Part shown: in pieces, positions 1 to 7,871 of the stretch
Position numbering within the stretch: the first letter of the stretch is position 1
How the letters are laid out: each line of letters starts with the position of its first letter
Assembly (NCBI GenBank): GCA_004195335.1
Contig: SDWK01000751.1
Coordinates: forward strand, 1 to 8,898
Origin: Shewanella sp.
GTDB taxonomy: Bacteria; Pseudomonadota; Gammaproteobacteria; Enterobacterales; Shewanellaceae
DNA length: 8,898 nucleotides
Direction: 5' to 3'
Position numbers and translations under genes: made by a program
The notes under the pieces: model-generated
Seen by the model: the letters and a program-made list of their open reading frames with translations, nothing else
Databases searched by the model: none
Told to the model about the DNA's origin: nothing

Positions 1-72
1 TTATTAAACCCTGCAGATTAATAATATTCACAAAAAATAAAAACATAATAAAAACACGTTATTTTTGGAGCA
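1..72. promoter_or_regulatory. AT-rich leader of the decaheme cytochrome gene, with an inverted repeat
   Basis: This is a very AT-rich stretch ahead of the cytochrome gene. A 7-bp perfect inverted repeat (TTATTAA at 1-7 and TTAATAA at 18-24) surrounds a 10-bp spacer that contains the palindrome CTGCAG. An A-rich run follows at about 31-53. GGAG at 67-70 is the ribosome binding site. I cannot assign a -35/-10 pair with confidence, and the true promoter may lie upstream of the window. The repeat could be an operator, the remnant of an upstream terminator, or chance in AT-rich DNA. Confidence 0.3.
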
Positions 73-2220
73 ATGATGAAAAATAAAATAAACAAGCGCT
101 TGGTTCTGAGTCTTATCATGACTGGAATGATAGTGGGTTGTAGCGATGGTAAAGATGGAGCCGATGGTTCCGACGGTGGAAACGGCATCATTATCGCAAA
201 ATCAGCCGAAAGCTTACACTTGGAGTATCTACAATACGGTATCGATGATACTGGCATACGTTCTGCCAGCTTTAAGATCACAAATGAACTCAATCAGCCT
301 GTGGTCGGTATCGGTTCGGTTCGCTTCCTGAGCTCACAATTAGCCACATCGGAACAAGGCTATACCGAGCGCCAAGGCTTAGGATATGTCACCTGTACCA
401 GCGAAGTTGAAAACTGCTTAACAGATCATGAAGATGGGACTTATACCGTAATCAACACCACTTCCGTCAACGAGCTTGATTTGAGTGGCAAGGACTATAC
501 ATTTAACCCAGATCTTCCACACCGCTTCATGGTTCGCCTACAAACCTATGGCGGCATTCCTGTCATTGGCAGTGTACAAGACATCATGCCTGAAGTGGAC
601 TTTATGGTGGACGGTTCGGCGGTGACAACCACTCGCTCAATGGTCGACACTGCAAGTTGTAATGCCTGCCATACCGATATCGCCTATGCCCGTTATGACA
701 GCTATGATCGCTCACCACATTACGCAAACAATGTACAAGCCTGTGCCACTTGTCATACGACAGGTGAAAAAGACAGTAAAGGCAGTATTGTCGAGCGGGC
801 TCACCGCTGGCATAACGGCCTCGATGGCGATCTTGTCCTTAGTTCATATGATTGTACAAGTTGCCATGTCACCGAAGCCACCGACGCCCTTCCCAATGGC
901 GCAGAATGGTTGGCAAGCACCACCAATGATAAAGCCTGTTTAAGCTGCCACGCGTCTGAAGAGCTAAAGCATGGTCCAGAGATGCAATTCTCATGTGCCA
1001 CTTGTCATGATATAGCCCTATATCACCTGACTAAGGTCGATGCAAAAAAAGCGGCACGTGATGCTTATAGTGTCGATGTAACCCAAGTATCGACCCTACA
1101 AGGCACCTCTGTTCGTGATGGCAACACCTACAACACGGCGGAAATTTCCTTTACCGTAAAAATTCTAGACAGCGAAGGCACGCCATTAGCCAGCAGTCCA
1201 AAAGAAGCCAAGGTATTTAATGCCCTTCGCGCCTCTGTTTCATGGGATATGGAAGCGGGCTACCGCATGTTAACCACTGAAACCTTAGACTCAGGTGAAT
1301 TAGGTCGTTTAGCCAACCACTCCGTAAACTTCAAGTTTGAATCTATTGACCCTATTGCATCTAACCCTGCAACTGGTGAATACACCTACGTCATTTCCGG
1401 TCAGCTTGATGATGATAAATCGAAGAACTCAACCGGTGTGATCATTCCTATCGGTACCGATCTCAAAACGGGGATATTAGCGATTGAGGGGCAAGTTAAG
1501 GCCGATGAAAAAACCGGTGTTCCAACTCCTGATGGCACCTTAGTCGAGCGTATTCGCTCTAAATCAGTCTTCTTTACCTTAGAGGGGCTCACCGATAGTA
1601 GCCGCCGCCAAGTTGTTGATAATGCACTGTGTGCATCTTGTCATGGCGATCAAGCATATGGTTACCACGGACGTCGTAATGACTTAGAGCAGCAGTGCGT
1701 CGCTTGTCATAACTTAGGCAATTCTGAGTGGGATAAAGGCCATATGGCACTGGAGCAGGCACCAGCCGATCCGGTACTCGACCATATCTCATGGAATACC
1801 TTTGTTCATGCCTTACATGCACAAAACCGTGAAGAACAAAATATGGGTGAAACATCAAACCGCGTATTTAAATACCCTGCACGCTTAAACGATTGTGCTC
1901 AATGTCATGTCGATGGCAGTGCAAACCTTAAAGAGATTGAGAAATCAAATGCATTAATCACGCGTAAAACTCATGAAATCGACGCGGATTTCTTTGCCAC
2001 CAGCCCGGGAGCCGCAACGTGTTGGTCTTGCCATGGTCCAAATGGCGGAGATTCACTGAAGAACCATATGATCCAAAATGGGGCTGACTTTGAAGTGAAG
2101 CTTGAAGATGGTGTGAATGCCACTTTCGACGGTAATGTCGTGGTCGATGTAACACTATCGGGCGAGGCCTGCTCAGTGTGTCACTCCAGTGACAAGTTAG
2201 CAGAGTCGCACCGTTTCTGA
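73..2220 (+). CDS. OmcA/MtrC-family decaheme c-type cytochrome, outer-membrane lipoprotein
   Basis: Predicted surface-exposed multiheme cytochrome that carries electrons from an outer-membrane porin-cytochrome conduit to extracellular acceptors such as Fe(III)/Mn(IV) oxides or flavins (family knowledge). The 715 residues begin with a lipoprotein signal: basic MMKNKINKR, hydrophobic stretch, lipobox IVGC with Cys23 as the lipid site. A short Gly/Asp-rich tether follows, as in OmcA and MtrC. Ten CXXCH motifs start at C196, C224, C261, C289, C308 and C520, C542, C608, C650, C700, giving two pentaheme domains. These alternate with beta-rich domains I (about 40-190) and III (about 315-515), the standard four-domain plan. 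Likely distal His ligands include H244/H247 and H579/H582. Length lies near OmcA (about 735) and above MtrC (about 670), but I cannot decide the clade, so no symbol is given. Oddity: the only non-heme Cys pair of the mature domains is C108/C115 in domain I; domain III has none. Start: two adjacent ATGs (73, 76) follow GGAG at 67-70. Spacing is 2 nt to the first and 5 nt to the second, so 76 may be the true start. Confidence 0.95.
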   Translation: MMKNKINKRLVLSLIMTGMIVGCSDGKDGADGSDGGNGIIIAKSAESLHLEYLQYGIDDTGIRSASFKITNELNQPVVGIGSVRFLSSQLATSEQGYTERQGLGYVTCTSEVENCLTDHEDGTYTVINTTSVNELDLSGKDYTFNPDLPHRFMVRLQTYGGIPVIGSVQDIMPEVDFMVDGSAVTTTRSMVDTASCNACHTDIAYARYDSYDRSPHYANNVQACATCHTTGEKDSKGSIVERAHRWHNGLDGDLVLSSYDCTSCHVTEATDALPNGAEWLASTTNDKACLSCHASEELKHGPEMQFSCATCHDIALYHLTKVDAKKAARDAYSVDVTQVSTLQGTSVRDGNTYNTAEISFTVKILDSEGTPLASSPKEAKVFNALRASVSWDMEAGYRMLTTETLDSGELGRLANHSVNFKFESIDPIASNPATGEYTYVISGQLDDDKSKNSTGVIIPIGTDLKTGILAIEGQVKADEKTGVPTPDGTLVERIRSKSVFFTLEGLTDSSRRQVVDNALCASCHGDQAYGYHGRRNDLEQQCVACHNLGNSEWDKGHMALEQAPADPVLDHISWNTFVHALHAQNREEQNMGETSNRVFKYPARLNDCAQCHVDGSANLKEIEKSNALITRKTHEIDADFFATSPGAATCWSCHGPNGGDSLKNHMIQNGADFEVKLEDGVNATFDGNVVVDVTLSGEACSVCHSSDKLAESHRF

Positions 2221-2602
2221 TATTCGAAGAGATGCAGCAACCTAGATGAAACCTAATTAATTAGCCGAGTACTTTGCGGCTAGATTACCCGATATAAAAA
2301 TAGTAAAAGGTCTGAATATTCAGGCCTTTTTATTTTCTTGTCCAATGCTCTTTTTTCATCCATTCCTCTAAAAAAAGGCCCCTCTAATCAAGGCTTCCCA
2401 ATAGTAGAGCTCACCCATAAACTGCAAATCCAAAAACACTGACTCTCATTAACCAGCGCATCAGAATGATACCCATCAAAAAGAAGTGTAAGTGCGGCAT
2501 ACGCAAAAAGGAAGTTGTGGTATAAAATACAGATACTACATGCAATTAACAGACTTATCATTTCGTATCCAAATGAAACGTGAGTTTAATAAGGGATTAT
2601 TT
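2221..2602. other. Intergenic region between the cytochrome and the S41 peptidase gene
   Basis: No convincing gene is seen here. Just after the cytochrome stop, an imperfect hairpin pairs TAGCCG (2262-2267) with CGGCTA (2277-2282). It extends through TAAT (2258-2261) and ATTA (2284-2287) with one bulged G. The intrinsic terminator follows at 2305-2336. The rest is the probable promoter region of the peptidase gene. TATAAA at 2521-2526 could be a -10 box, but no good -35 box lies 16-18 bp upstream. If it is used, translation cannot begin at the in-frame GTG at 2492, which supports the start at 2603. Confidence 0.5.
2305..2336 (+). terminator. Intrinsic terminator after the decaheme cytochrome gene
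   Basis: AAAAGGTCTGA (2305-2315) pairs with TCAGGCCTTTT (2320-2330) through one G-T wobble and a 4-nt loop. A T-rich tract follows (TTTTTATTTT, about 2327-2336). This is a clear Rho-independent terminator 85 nt past the stop codon. It separates the cytochrome from the downstream genes. The A-run on the left could also allow some termination on the opposite strand, but no minus-strand gene is seen upstream of it. Confidence 0.85.
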
Positions 2603-4156
2603 ATGACGTTACTCTCTGGCAAAACACTGACACTGCTCCTCACATCTGCCCTACTCACCTTAACGGGTTGCGGTGGTGGCACAAGCTCGGGGACGCCGCA
2701 GTGGGTTGCGGGGGTATTTGCTCCCGATAGTGAACTTGCCGGACAATGCACCGCCAATCAGACTGGCTCAGAACTAACGGAAAAACTCTGGCTACGCTCA
2801 TGGAGTAACGACACCTACCTTTGGTATGACGAAATTGCCGATATTGACCCGGCTCCTTTCGGTGTGCTCCCCTATTTCGATCAATTAAAAACCCAAGAGC
2901 TGTCACCATCGGGTGCTGATAAAGATCAATTCCACTTCTCTATGCCCACAAGCGAGTGGGATAGCCTAAACCAGTCCGGGGCTTCTGTAAGTTACGGGGC
3001 TCATTTTTATCTGCAACAAACCGACGGGGGGCTGGACCGAAAAATAACCGTGAGTTATACCGAACCTGACTCGCCGGCAACGACAGCAAATCTGACCCGC
3101 GGCGCCGTGATCCTCGAAATTGATGGTGTGAATGTTCAAAACGCGGCCGATAGCGCGAGCATAGATACCCTCAATAATGGTCTATTTCCCGACAGTGTCG
3201 GTCAACAAACACGATTCACGGTACAAGATTTAGATACAGCAACAAGCCGGGAAATCACCTTAACCGCAAAGACAATTGTATCGACTCCTGTCCAGAACAC
3301 TAAGACACTGTTAACCACTACAGGTAAGGTGGGCTATCTGCAATTTAACTCCCACATCGCAACCGCGGAGCGCGGCCTGTTTGATGCCGTAAATACCCTT
3401 AGCGACTCAGGGATTAATGACTTAGTGCTCGACCTCAGATATAACGGCGGCGGTCTGCTAGCGATGGCGAGTCAACTGGGCTATATGATTGCCGGCAATC
3501 AATCGACTCAAGGTAAGATATTTGAAACTAGCACCTTCAACGACAAGCACCCCAATACCGATCCCGTTACGGGCCAAGCTCTGACACCCATGCCTTTTAT
3601 TGACGAGAGTATCGGATTTAATTCAGGGCTACTCGGCGCGGGACAGACTCTGCCGACGCTTAACCTGTCACGTCTGTTTGTACTCACGACAGCCAATACC
3701 TGCTCAGCCAGTGAAGCGCTGATGAACAGCTTACGTGGTATCGATGTGGAGGTTATCCAGATAGGGGATACCACTTGCGGTAAGCCTTATGGCTTCTACC
3801 CGACGCCAAACTGCGGCACCACATTCTTTACCGTGCAGTTTAAGGGCGAAAATGACAAAGGCTTCGGCGACTATTCCGATGGGTTTGTCCCAAGTACCAG
3901 CCCGACTCTAGCCAGTGAGATTCAGGGATGTAGTCTGAGCGATGACTTCAGCCATGACTTAGGTGATACCAGTGAGCGATTGCTGAGTGCTGCCCTTTAT
4001 TATCGCGCTAATGGCCGCTGTCCAACGCTTCTGGGCAAGGCGGCAAAAGCCAAGCCTCGAACTCAGGTTATCGATACTGGTTTCATTCTGGAAGATACCC
4101 GAACGCAGAATGTGCTGCTGAATAACCGTATTTTAACCCAAAGCCCACAGTACTAA
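2603..4156 (+). CDS. S41-family peptidase, lipoprotein (C-terminal processing protease/tricorn-like)
   Basis: Predicted membrane-anchored serine protease of family S41, which uses a Ser/Lys catalytic pair and typically trims or degrades envelope proteins. From the ATG at 2603 it has 517 residues. The lipoprotein signal has lipobox LTGC with Cys23 as lipid site, followed by a Gly/Ser-rich tether. An N-terminal helical domain starts near residue 62 (LWLRSWSND...YLWYDE). A PDZ-like domain spans about 132-220. The S41 core starts near G241 and contains D277-LRYNGGG. The catalytic Ser is S368 in the CSASE motif (368-371 = SASE) and the Lys is K394 in TCGKP, 26 residues apart; in E. coli Prc/Tsp the gap is 25. 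Cysteines lie next to both catalytic motifs (C367, C392), with another at C404. Start choice: the frame is open to a GTG at 2492 and contains an ATG at 2573, but neither has a ribosome binding site. AAGGG at 2591-2595, 7 nt before the ATG at 2603, gives a textbook lipoprotein signal. Likely co-transcribed with the small lipoprotein 32 nt downstream. The physiological substrate is unknown. Confidence 0.9.
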   Translation: MTLLSGKTLTLLLTSALLTLTGCGGGTSSGTPQWVAGVFAPDSELAGQCTANQTGSELTEKLWLRSWSNDTYLWYDEIADIDPAPFGVLPYFDQLKTQELSPSGADKDQFHFSMPTSEWDSLNQSGASVSYGAHFYLQQTDGGLDRKITVSYTEPDSPATTANLTRGAVILEIDGVNVQNAADSASIDTLNNGLFPDSVGQQTRFTVQDLDTATSREITLTAKTIVSTPVQNTKTLLTTTGKVGYLQFNSHIATAERGLFDAVNTLSDSGINDLVLDLRYNGGGLLAMASQLGYMIAGNQSTQGKIFETSTFNDKHPNTDPVTGQALTPMPFIDESIGFNSGLLGAGQTLPTLNLSRLFVLTTANTCSASEALMNSLRGIDVEVIQIGDTTCGKPYGFYPTPNCGTTFFTVQFKGENDKGFGDYSDGFVPSTSPTLASEIQGCSLSDDFSHDLGDTSERLLSAALYYRANGRCPTLLGKAAKAKPRTQVIDTGFILEDTRTQNVLLNNRILTQSPQY

Positions 4157-4176
4157 GCCCAAAGTACTAGCCCAGA
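4142..4176 (+). repeat. 14-bp tandem duplication spanning the S41 peptidase stop codon
   Basis: AGCCCACAGTACTA (4142-4155) is followed directly by AGCCCAAAGTACTA (4156-4169), 13 of 14 bases identical. A shortened third copy, GCCCAGA (4170-4176), follows. The stop TAA (4154-4156) lies at the junction of the first two copies. It looks like a small slippage duplication that lengthened the spacer before the next gene. Confidence 0.7.
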
Positions 4177-4188
4177 ATAGAGGTTCAG

Positions 4189-4569
4189 ATGAAGATTCAC
4201 CACTTACTCGGCTCACTACTCTTGCTCGCTGGCTGCTCCCTGCAAGCCGAGGGTCTACGGATTAATGAGGCAAGCCCGGCACTGCTGAGCGAGAGTTCGA
4301 CTGACAGCAAAGCCGAACTCCAGCATGCTATAGCCAGCCTGTTGAAGACTGAAGAAGTGCTCATTGCAGACGATGCATTTATGCAAAGTAGCCGCTTATC
4401 ACTCAGTCGCGCCCCTCATACCGATCCCAATGGTCAACTGATTATGGGTCGTAATTTCGAGATGCCAGATATGGTTCAGCTATTGATTATGGACAAGCAG
4501 TGCTTCGTCTATCATGAAAAAAGTGACCAAAATCGCCCCTTACCGTTATCGAAATGCATAGTAGAGTAG
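4189..4569 (+). CDS. Small hypothetical lipoprotein downstream of the S41 peptidase
   Basis: I do not recognise this 126-residue protein. It starts with a short basic n-region (MKIHH) and a Leu-rich hydrophobic stretch ending in lipobox LAGC, so Cys16 is the probable lipid site. A signal peptidase I site after LQA is a less likely alternative. The mature part is about 110 residues, fairly polar, with a probable helix near residues 37-60 and two further cysteines near the C-terminus (in KQCFVYH and SKCIVE) that could form a disulfide. No enzyme motif is visible. The ribosome binding site AGAGG (4179-4183) lies 5 nt before the ATG. The 32-nt gap after the S41 gene and the shared terminator suggest one operon, so the protein may be a partner, adaptor or substrate of the peptidase; that is inference only. 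It is a real gene judging by its start signals and lipobox, but its function is unknown. Confidence 0.75.
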   Translation: MKIHHLLGSLLLLAGCSLQAEGLRINEASPALLSESSTDSKAELQHAIASLLKTEEVLIADDAFMQSSRLSLSRAPHTDPNGQLIMGRNFEMPDMVQLLIMDKQCFVYHEKSDQNRPLPLSKCIVE

Positions 4570-4596
4570 CTCATAGAGCTACAATAGAAAGCCCAT

Positions 4597-4629
4597 ACAG
4601 GCCGTAACCTATTACGGCCTGTTTTTATC
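4597..4629 (+). terminator. Intrinsic terminator after the S41 peptidase/small lipoprotein pair
   Basis: ACAGGCCGTAA (4597-4607) pairs perfectly with TTACGGCCTGT (4612-4622) around loop CCTA. The run TTTTT (4622-4626) follows, then ATCT. It is a strong Rho-independent terminator that closes the two-gene unit. A smaller perfect hairpin, GTAGCTC/GAGCTAC (4566-4572 and 4576-4582), overlaps the preceding stop codon. Confidence 0.9.
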
Positions 4630-4811
4630 TCTTCCAAGACTTATGGCCCCTATCAATTCACCGCTAATTTTCAGTAAAAACCCACCTATTCATAAAAATT
4701 ATTCTTAAAGATATTCGCCACTTGAATTGAAATAAGTGTAACCAAACGCTTCAAACCCGCGGCTCTGCTAGACTTAAGGTAACTATCGGCCGCTAAATTA
4801 GGGGAACGGTA

Positions 4812-7793
4812 ATGGATTACAGAGCTAACATCATGAGGGTCGCGCTACTAAGCCTATCCTTATCTGCAGCAGGTTTATCAGGATCAGATGCCTTTGCAGC
4901 CAACCCAGCGACTAACGCAAATACCATTTCTGATGTTACTTCGAATCCGGGCGCTCAACACCGAGTCTTCCCTGACGTCAACCTGCCCGAACCTGCCAAT
5001 GGCGAACACGCCATCGGACTATTAGGCAATAAACTGCCTGATGTGGCAGCCGCATACGAGATGAGCACCGCAGATTTAGCCAAGATGATACGAGAAGATC
5101 TCAGTGTGTGGCTGGATCATCGTGGGCGTATTTTCTATGTTGAAGTCGAAGAACCGACAGATCTTGCAGAACTAGATCCGGGAGCCGATCCCGAAACAGT
5201 GTTAAGTGAGTCGCAGACCTTTATGTTACACAGTCGCCCCGGAGCCAGTCGGGTGATCCATCTCGATTTTGACGGGCATATCACCGAAGGCAGACAATGG
5301 AACACCTCCTATAGCACCAGTACGATTGTCTCCCCCCCTTACAACCGTGAGGGAAGCTCCGATAGCTTTACTCAAAATGAGCTCGATTATATCTACCTGA
5401 TGTGGCAACAAGTTGCAGAAGATTACGCCCCCTTCGATGTTGATATCACCACACAAGAGCCTCCACAGAGCACCATTACCCGTACCGATTCAAACGATCC
5501 ATACTATGGAACTCGAGTAGTAATGACTCAGGATAATTTTGCTAATTGTGGTTGTGGCGGTTTCGCCTATGTCGGGGTCTTCGATTATTACGGGGATCGT
5601 TATAAGCCAGCTTTCGTCTTTAATACCAGTGTTGTCGGTGCGGGGGAAGCGATCACCCATGAGGCTGGCCACAATCTGGGGCTAAGCCACGACGGTCAAA
5701 ATGGCGGCCCCGGCTACTATGAAGGTCATGGCTCCGGCGCCACAGGCTGGGCTCCGATCATGGGAGTAGGTTATTACCGCGAGCTCGTCCAATGGAGTAA
5801 AGGTGAATACCCTCTGGCGAACCAGTTGCAAGATGATATTCAAGTAATTCAGAATTACGGTGCCCCTTTGATGCTCGACGATCATGGCGACAGCATCGCT
5901 AATGCATCGGCGTTAATCGAATCTCCAAATGGCGACACGACCACGCTCGATGCTAGTGGCCTGATACGCCGCCGTGATGATATGGACATGTTTAGCTTTA
6001 CAGCGGGTGCGGGAAGTTTCAGTCTCAATATCTCACCATCCGATGTGAGTCCGAATCTGGATATTCTGGCACAGCTCTATAACAGTTCAGGCAATCTGAT
6101 AGCCAGCAACAACCCCAGCTCATCTCTACCCGCGGCGCTCAGCGGCAGTTTTGCCAGTAGTGGCGAATACTATCTGAAGGTAGATGGCACGGGTAAAGGC
6201 GATCTCTCTACCGGTTACAGTGACTACGGCAGTTTAGGGAGATATACCATCACAGGTAGCGTGCAAAATGACGGCAATTTACAATCCCCGACCGCCGTCG
6301 CCGCCTCCGTTGGTTATGTTCCGGGGTACGCTCCCATTACAGTGTTCTTCGATGGTTCGGCTTCCAGCGATGATATCGGAGTAGCAAGCTATAGCTGGAA
6401 CTTTGGAGACGGGGGAACGGGTGTGGGAGTCAGTCCCTCTCACGAATATCTTGCCCCGGGCGAGTACACGGTGACACTAACCGTTGCCGATATCGATAAC
6501 CTCATAGACTCAGATACGCTGGTAATATCTGTCATTAACCAGGCTCCGATTGCAGTCGCTAGCGCAGATAGCTACTCGGGAGCCGCGCCCCACAGCGTTC
6601 AATTCTATAGTACAGGCTCAGAAGACCCGGATGACTCCGGCAGCATCAGCTATGCCTGGCTATTCGGCGATGGTAACAGCTCCAGTTCAGCCAATCCGGC
6701 TCATATCTATATATCACAAGGCACGTTTACCCCAAGCCTTACCGTCACCGACAATTTAGGCGCCTCGGATACGATCACACTATCGGACATCAGTATCTCC
6801 GCCCCGGCTTATCTGGACCAATACGCACAAGGCGAGATATTGGGTGCGGGCTCGGTCACGGGAAATTACACCAATACCTTCGATAACAGTTCGATTCAGA
6901 CGATACGGGAACGTGAATCCGGCGGCAGGAAAAGCAGTCGCTATAGTTATCTGCTGCATACCTGGTTATTTAATGTCACTCCGGGTAACACAATAACCAT
7001 ACATCTAAACGCCTGGATGACAAGCTCTTCAGACGGCGATGAGATGCGTTTCTCCTACTCAGTCAATGGCGCAAGCTATGTCGAATTCACAAGGGTTCAG
7101 CATACAAGCAATGAAGGATTAGTCTCATTTTTCATGCCTCAAGAGACCAGTGGCGATGTGCGTATTCGGGTTGAAGATACGGACCACACCCCAGGACACA
7201 GAAGCTTAGATACTGTCTCTATCCAGCAACTCTATATCAGTAGTGAGACCCTGCTCGGTGGAGATGTACCAGCAACGCCAACACTGCCGAGTGCCACGTC
7301 GATATCATCGTCTCAAATAGACATCAATTGGACAGATACCTCAGATGATGAATCGGGCTTTAATGTCGAGCGCTCTGACGATGATATTAACTGGAGCTCA
7401 ATTGGCTCGGTTGGGGCTAATGTCACCGAATTCAGCGACAACGGATTATCGGCCGATAGAACCTACTTCTACCGCGTCTCTTCATTTAATGGTTATGGCA
7501 GCTCTGTTGAGACCACTAGCGTTTCAGCCACCACCTTAGTCGCAAGCCCCATTAACCTCACCGCGGTGGGATCGAAAGTTAAAGGAATTAAACATCTCCT
7601 TTTGGAGTGGTATCTATACCCAGATGTCGATATCTACTTAGATAATGATGATCCATTTTCCGTCAACCGAGGCAGCAGTGAGCCTTATAGCACTAATATC
7701 AATACCGGCCAAAAAGGCGGCGGCAGTCATACGGTTCAGGTGTGTAACACCGGCGACGGTGATTGCTCGGAGGTGGTAACTGTGATCTTTTAA
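4812..7793 (+). CDS. Secreted multidomain metzincin metalloprotease (PPC-like, PKD x2, FN3, C-terminal module)
   Basis: Predicted extracellular zinc endopeptidase. The 993 residues begin with a Sec signal peptide, likely cut after AFA (A29). A propeptide-like region follows to about 140. The catalytic domain starts near R142 and carries the zinc motif HEAGHNLGLSHD (H283, E284, H287, H293, D294), which is the HExxHxxGxxHD metzincin pattern seen in reprolysin-like enzymes. A probable Met-turn is M317 (APIMGVGY). Residues 356-484 resemble a bacterial pre-peptidase C-terminal (PPC) domain. Two PKD domains follow at about 493-575 and 576-663, with WNFGDG and WLFGDG signatures. A beta-rich domain at about 664-813 is not recognised. 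FN3 spans about 820-908. The last 85 residues form a module with a CX6C pair (C978, C985) and terminal Phe, like that of the facing S8 protease. Start: AGGGG at 4800-4804 lies 7 nt before the ATG. The accessory domains suggest binding to insoluble protein or polysaccharide. Export by a type II secretion system is plausible, but no such genes are in the window. It forms its own unit after the terminator at 4597-4629. Confidence 0.92.
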   Translation: MDYRANIMRVALLSLSLSAAGLSGSDAFAANPATNANTISDVTSNPGAQHRVFPDVNLPEPANGEHAIGLLGNKLPDVAAAYEMSTADLAKMIREDLSVWLDHRGRIFYVEVEEPTDLAELDPGADPETVLSESQTFMLHSRPGASRVIHLDFDGHITEGRQWNTSYSTSTIVSPPYNREGSSDSFTQNELDYIYLMWQQVAEDYAPFDVDITTQEPPQSTITRTDSNDPYYGTRVVMTQDNFANCGCGGFAYVGVFDYYGDRYKPAFVFNTSVVGAGEAITHEAGHNLGLSHDGQNGGPGYYEGHGSGATGWAPIMGVGYYRELVQWSKGEYPLANQLQDDIQVIQNYGAPLMLDDHGDSIANASALIESPNGDTTTLDASGLIRRRDDMDMFSFTAGAGSFSLNISPSDVSPNLDILAQLYNSSGNLIASNNPSSSLPAALSGSFASSGEYYLKVDGTGKGDLSTGYSDYGSLGRYTITGSVQNDGNLQSPTAVAASVGYVPGYAPITVFFDGSASSDDIGVASYSWNFGDGGTGVGVSPSHEYLAPGEYTVTLTVADIDNLIDSDTLVISVINQAPIAVASADSYSGAAPHSVQFYSTGSEDPDDSGSISYAWLFGDGNSSSSANPAHIYISQGTFTPSLTVTDNLGASDTITLSDISISAPAYLDQYAQGEILGAGSVTGNYTNTFDNSSIQTIRERESGGRKSSRYSYLLHTWLFNVTPGNTITIHLNAWMTSSSDGDEMRFSYSVNGASYVEFTRVQHTSNEGLVSFFMPQETSGDVRIRVEDTDHTPGHRSLDTVSIQQLYISSETLLGGDVPATPTLPSATSISSSQIDINWTDTSDDESGFNVERSDDDINWSSIGSVGANVTEFSDNGLSADRTYFYRVSSFNGYGSSVETTSVSATTLVASPINLTAVGSKVKGIKHLLLEWYLYPDVDIYLDNDDPFSVNRGSSEPYSTNINTGQKGGGSHTVQVCNTGDGDCSEVVTVIF

Positions 7794-7871
7794 GATTGCT
7801 TATCACATGGTGGTGAACTGGCTTAGCGCCATAACGAAATGGCGGCACTAAAAATAGTTACGCCATGCAAT

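Noticed and set aside
139..185. Gly/Asp-rich segment after the cytochrome lipobox as a collagen-like repeat
   Set aside because: It is only about 15 residues long and irregular, and similar short tethers are usual after the lipid Cys in OmcA and MtrC.
1589..1858. Minus-strand reading frame inside the cytochrome gene
   Set aside because: It lies wholly within a clear heme-protein coding region, has no recognisable motif or start signals, and its composition is what an antisense shadow would give.
2492..2602. Upstream GTG (2492) or ATG (2573) as the S41 peptidase start
   Set aside because: Neither has a ribosome binding site, and the extra residues would put a long non-signal segment before the hydrophobic core. 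The ATG at 2603 has AAGGG 7 nt upstream and gives a standard lipoprotein signal.
4769..4774. TGCTAGACT as an extended -10 promoter element for the metalloprotease gene
   Set aside because: The TG-n-TAGACT match is fair, but no -35-like hexamer lies at 16-18 bp and the distance to the gene is unremarkable, so the support is too weak for a feature.
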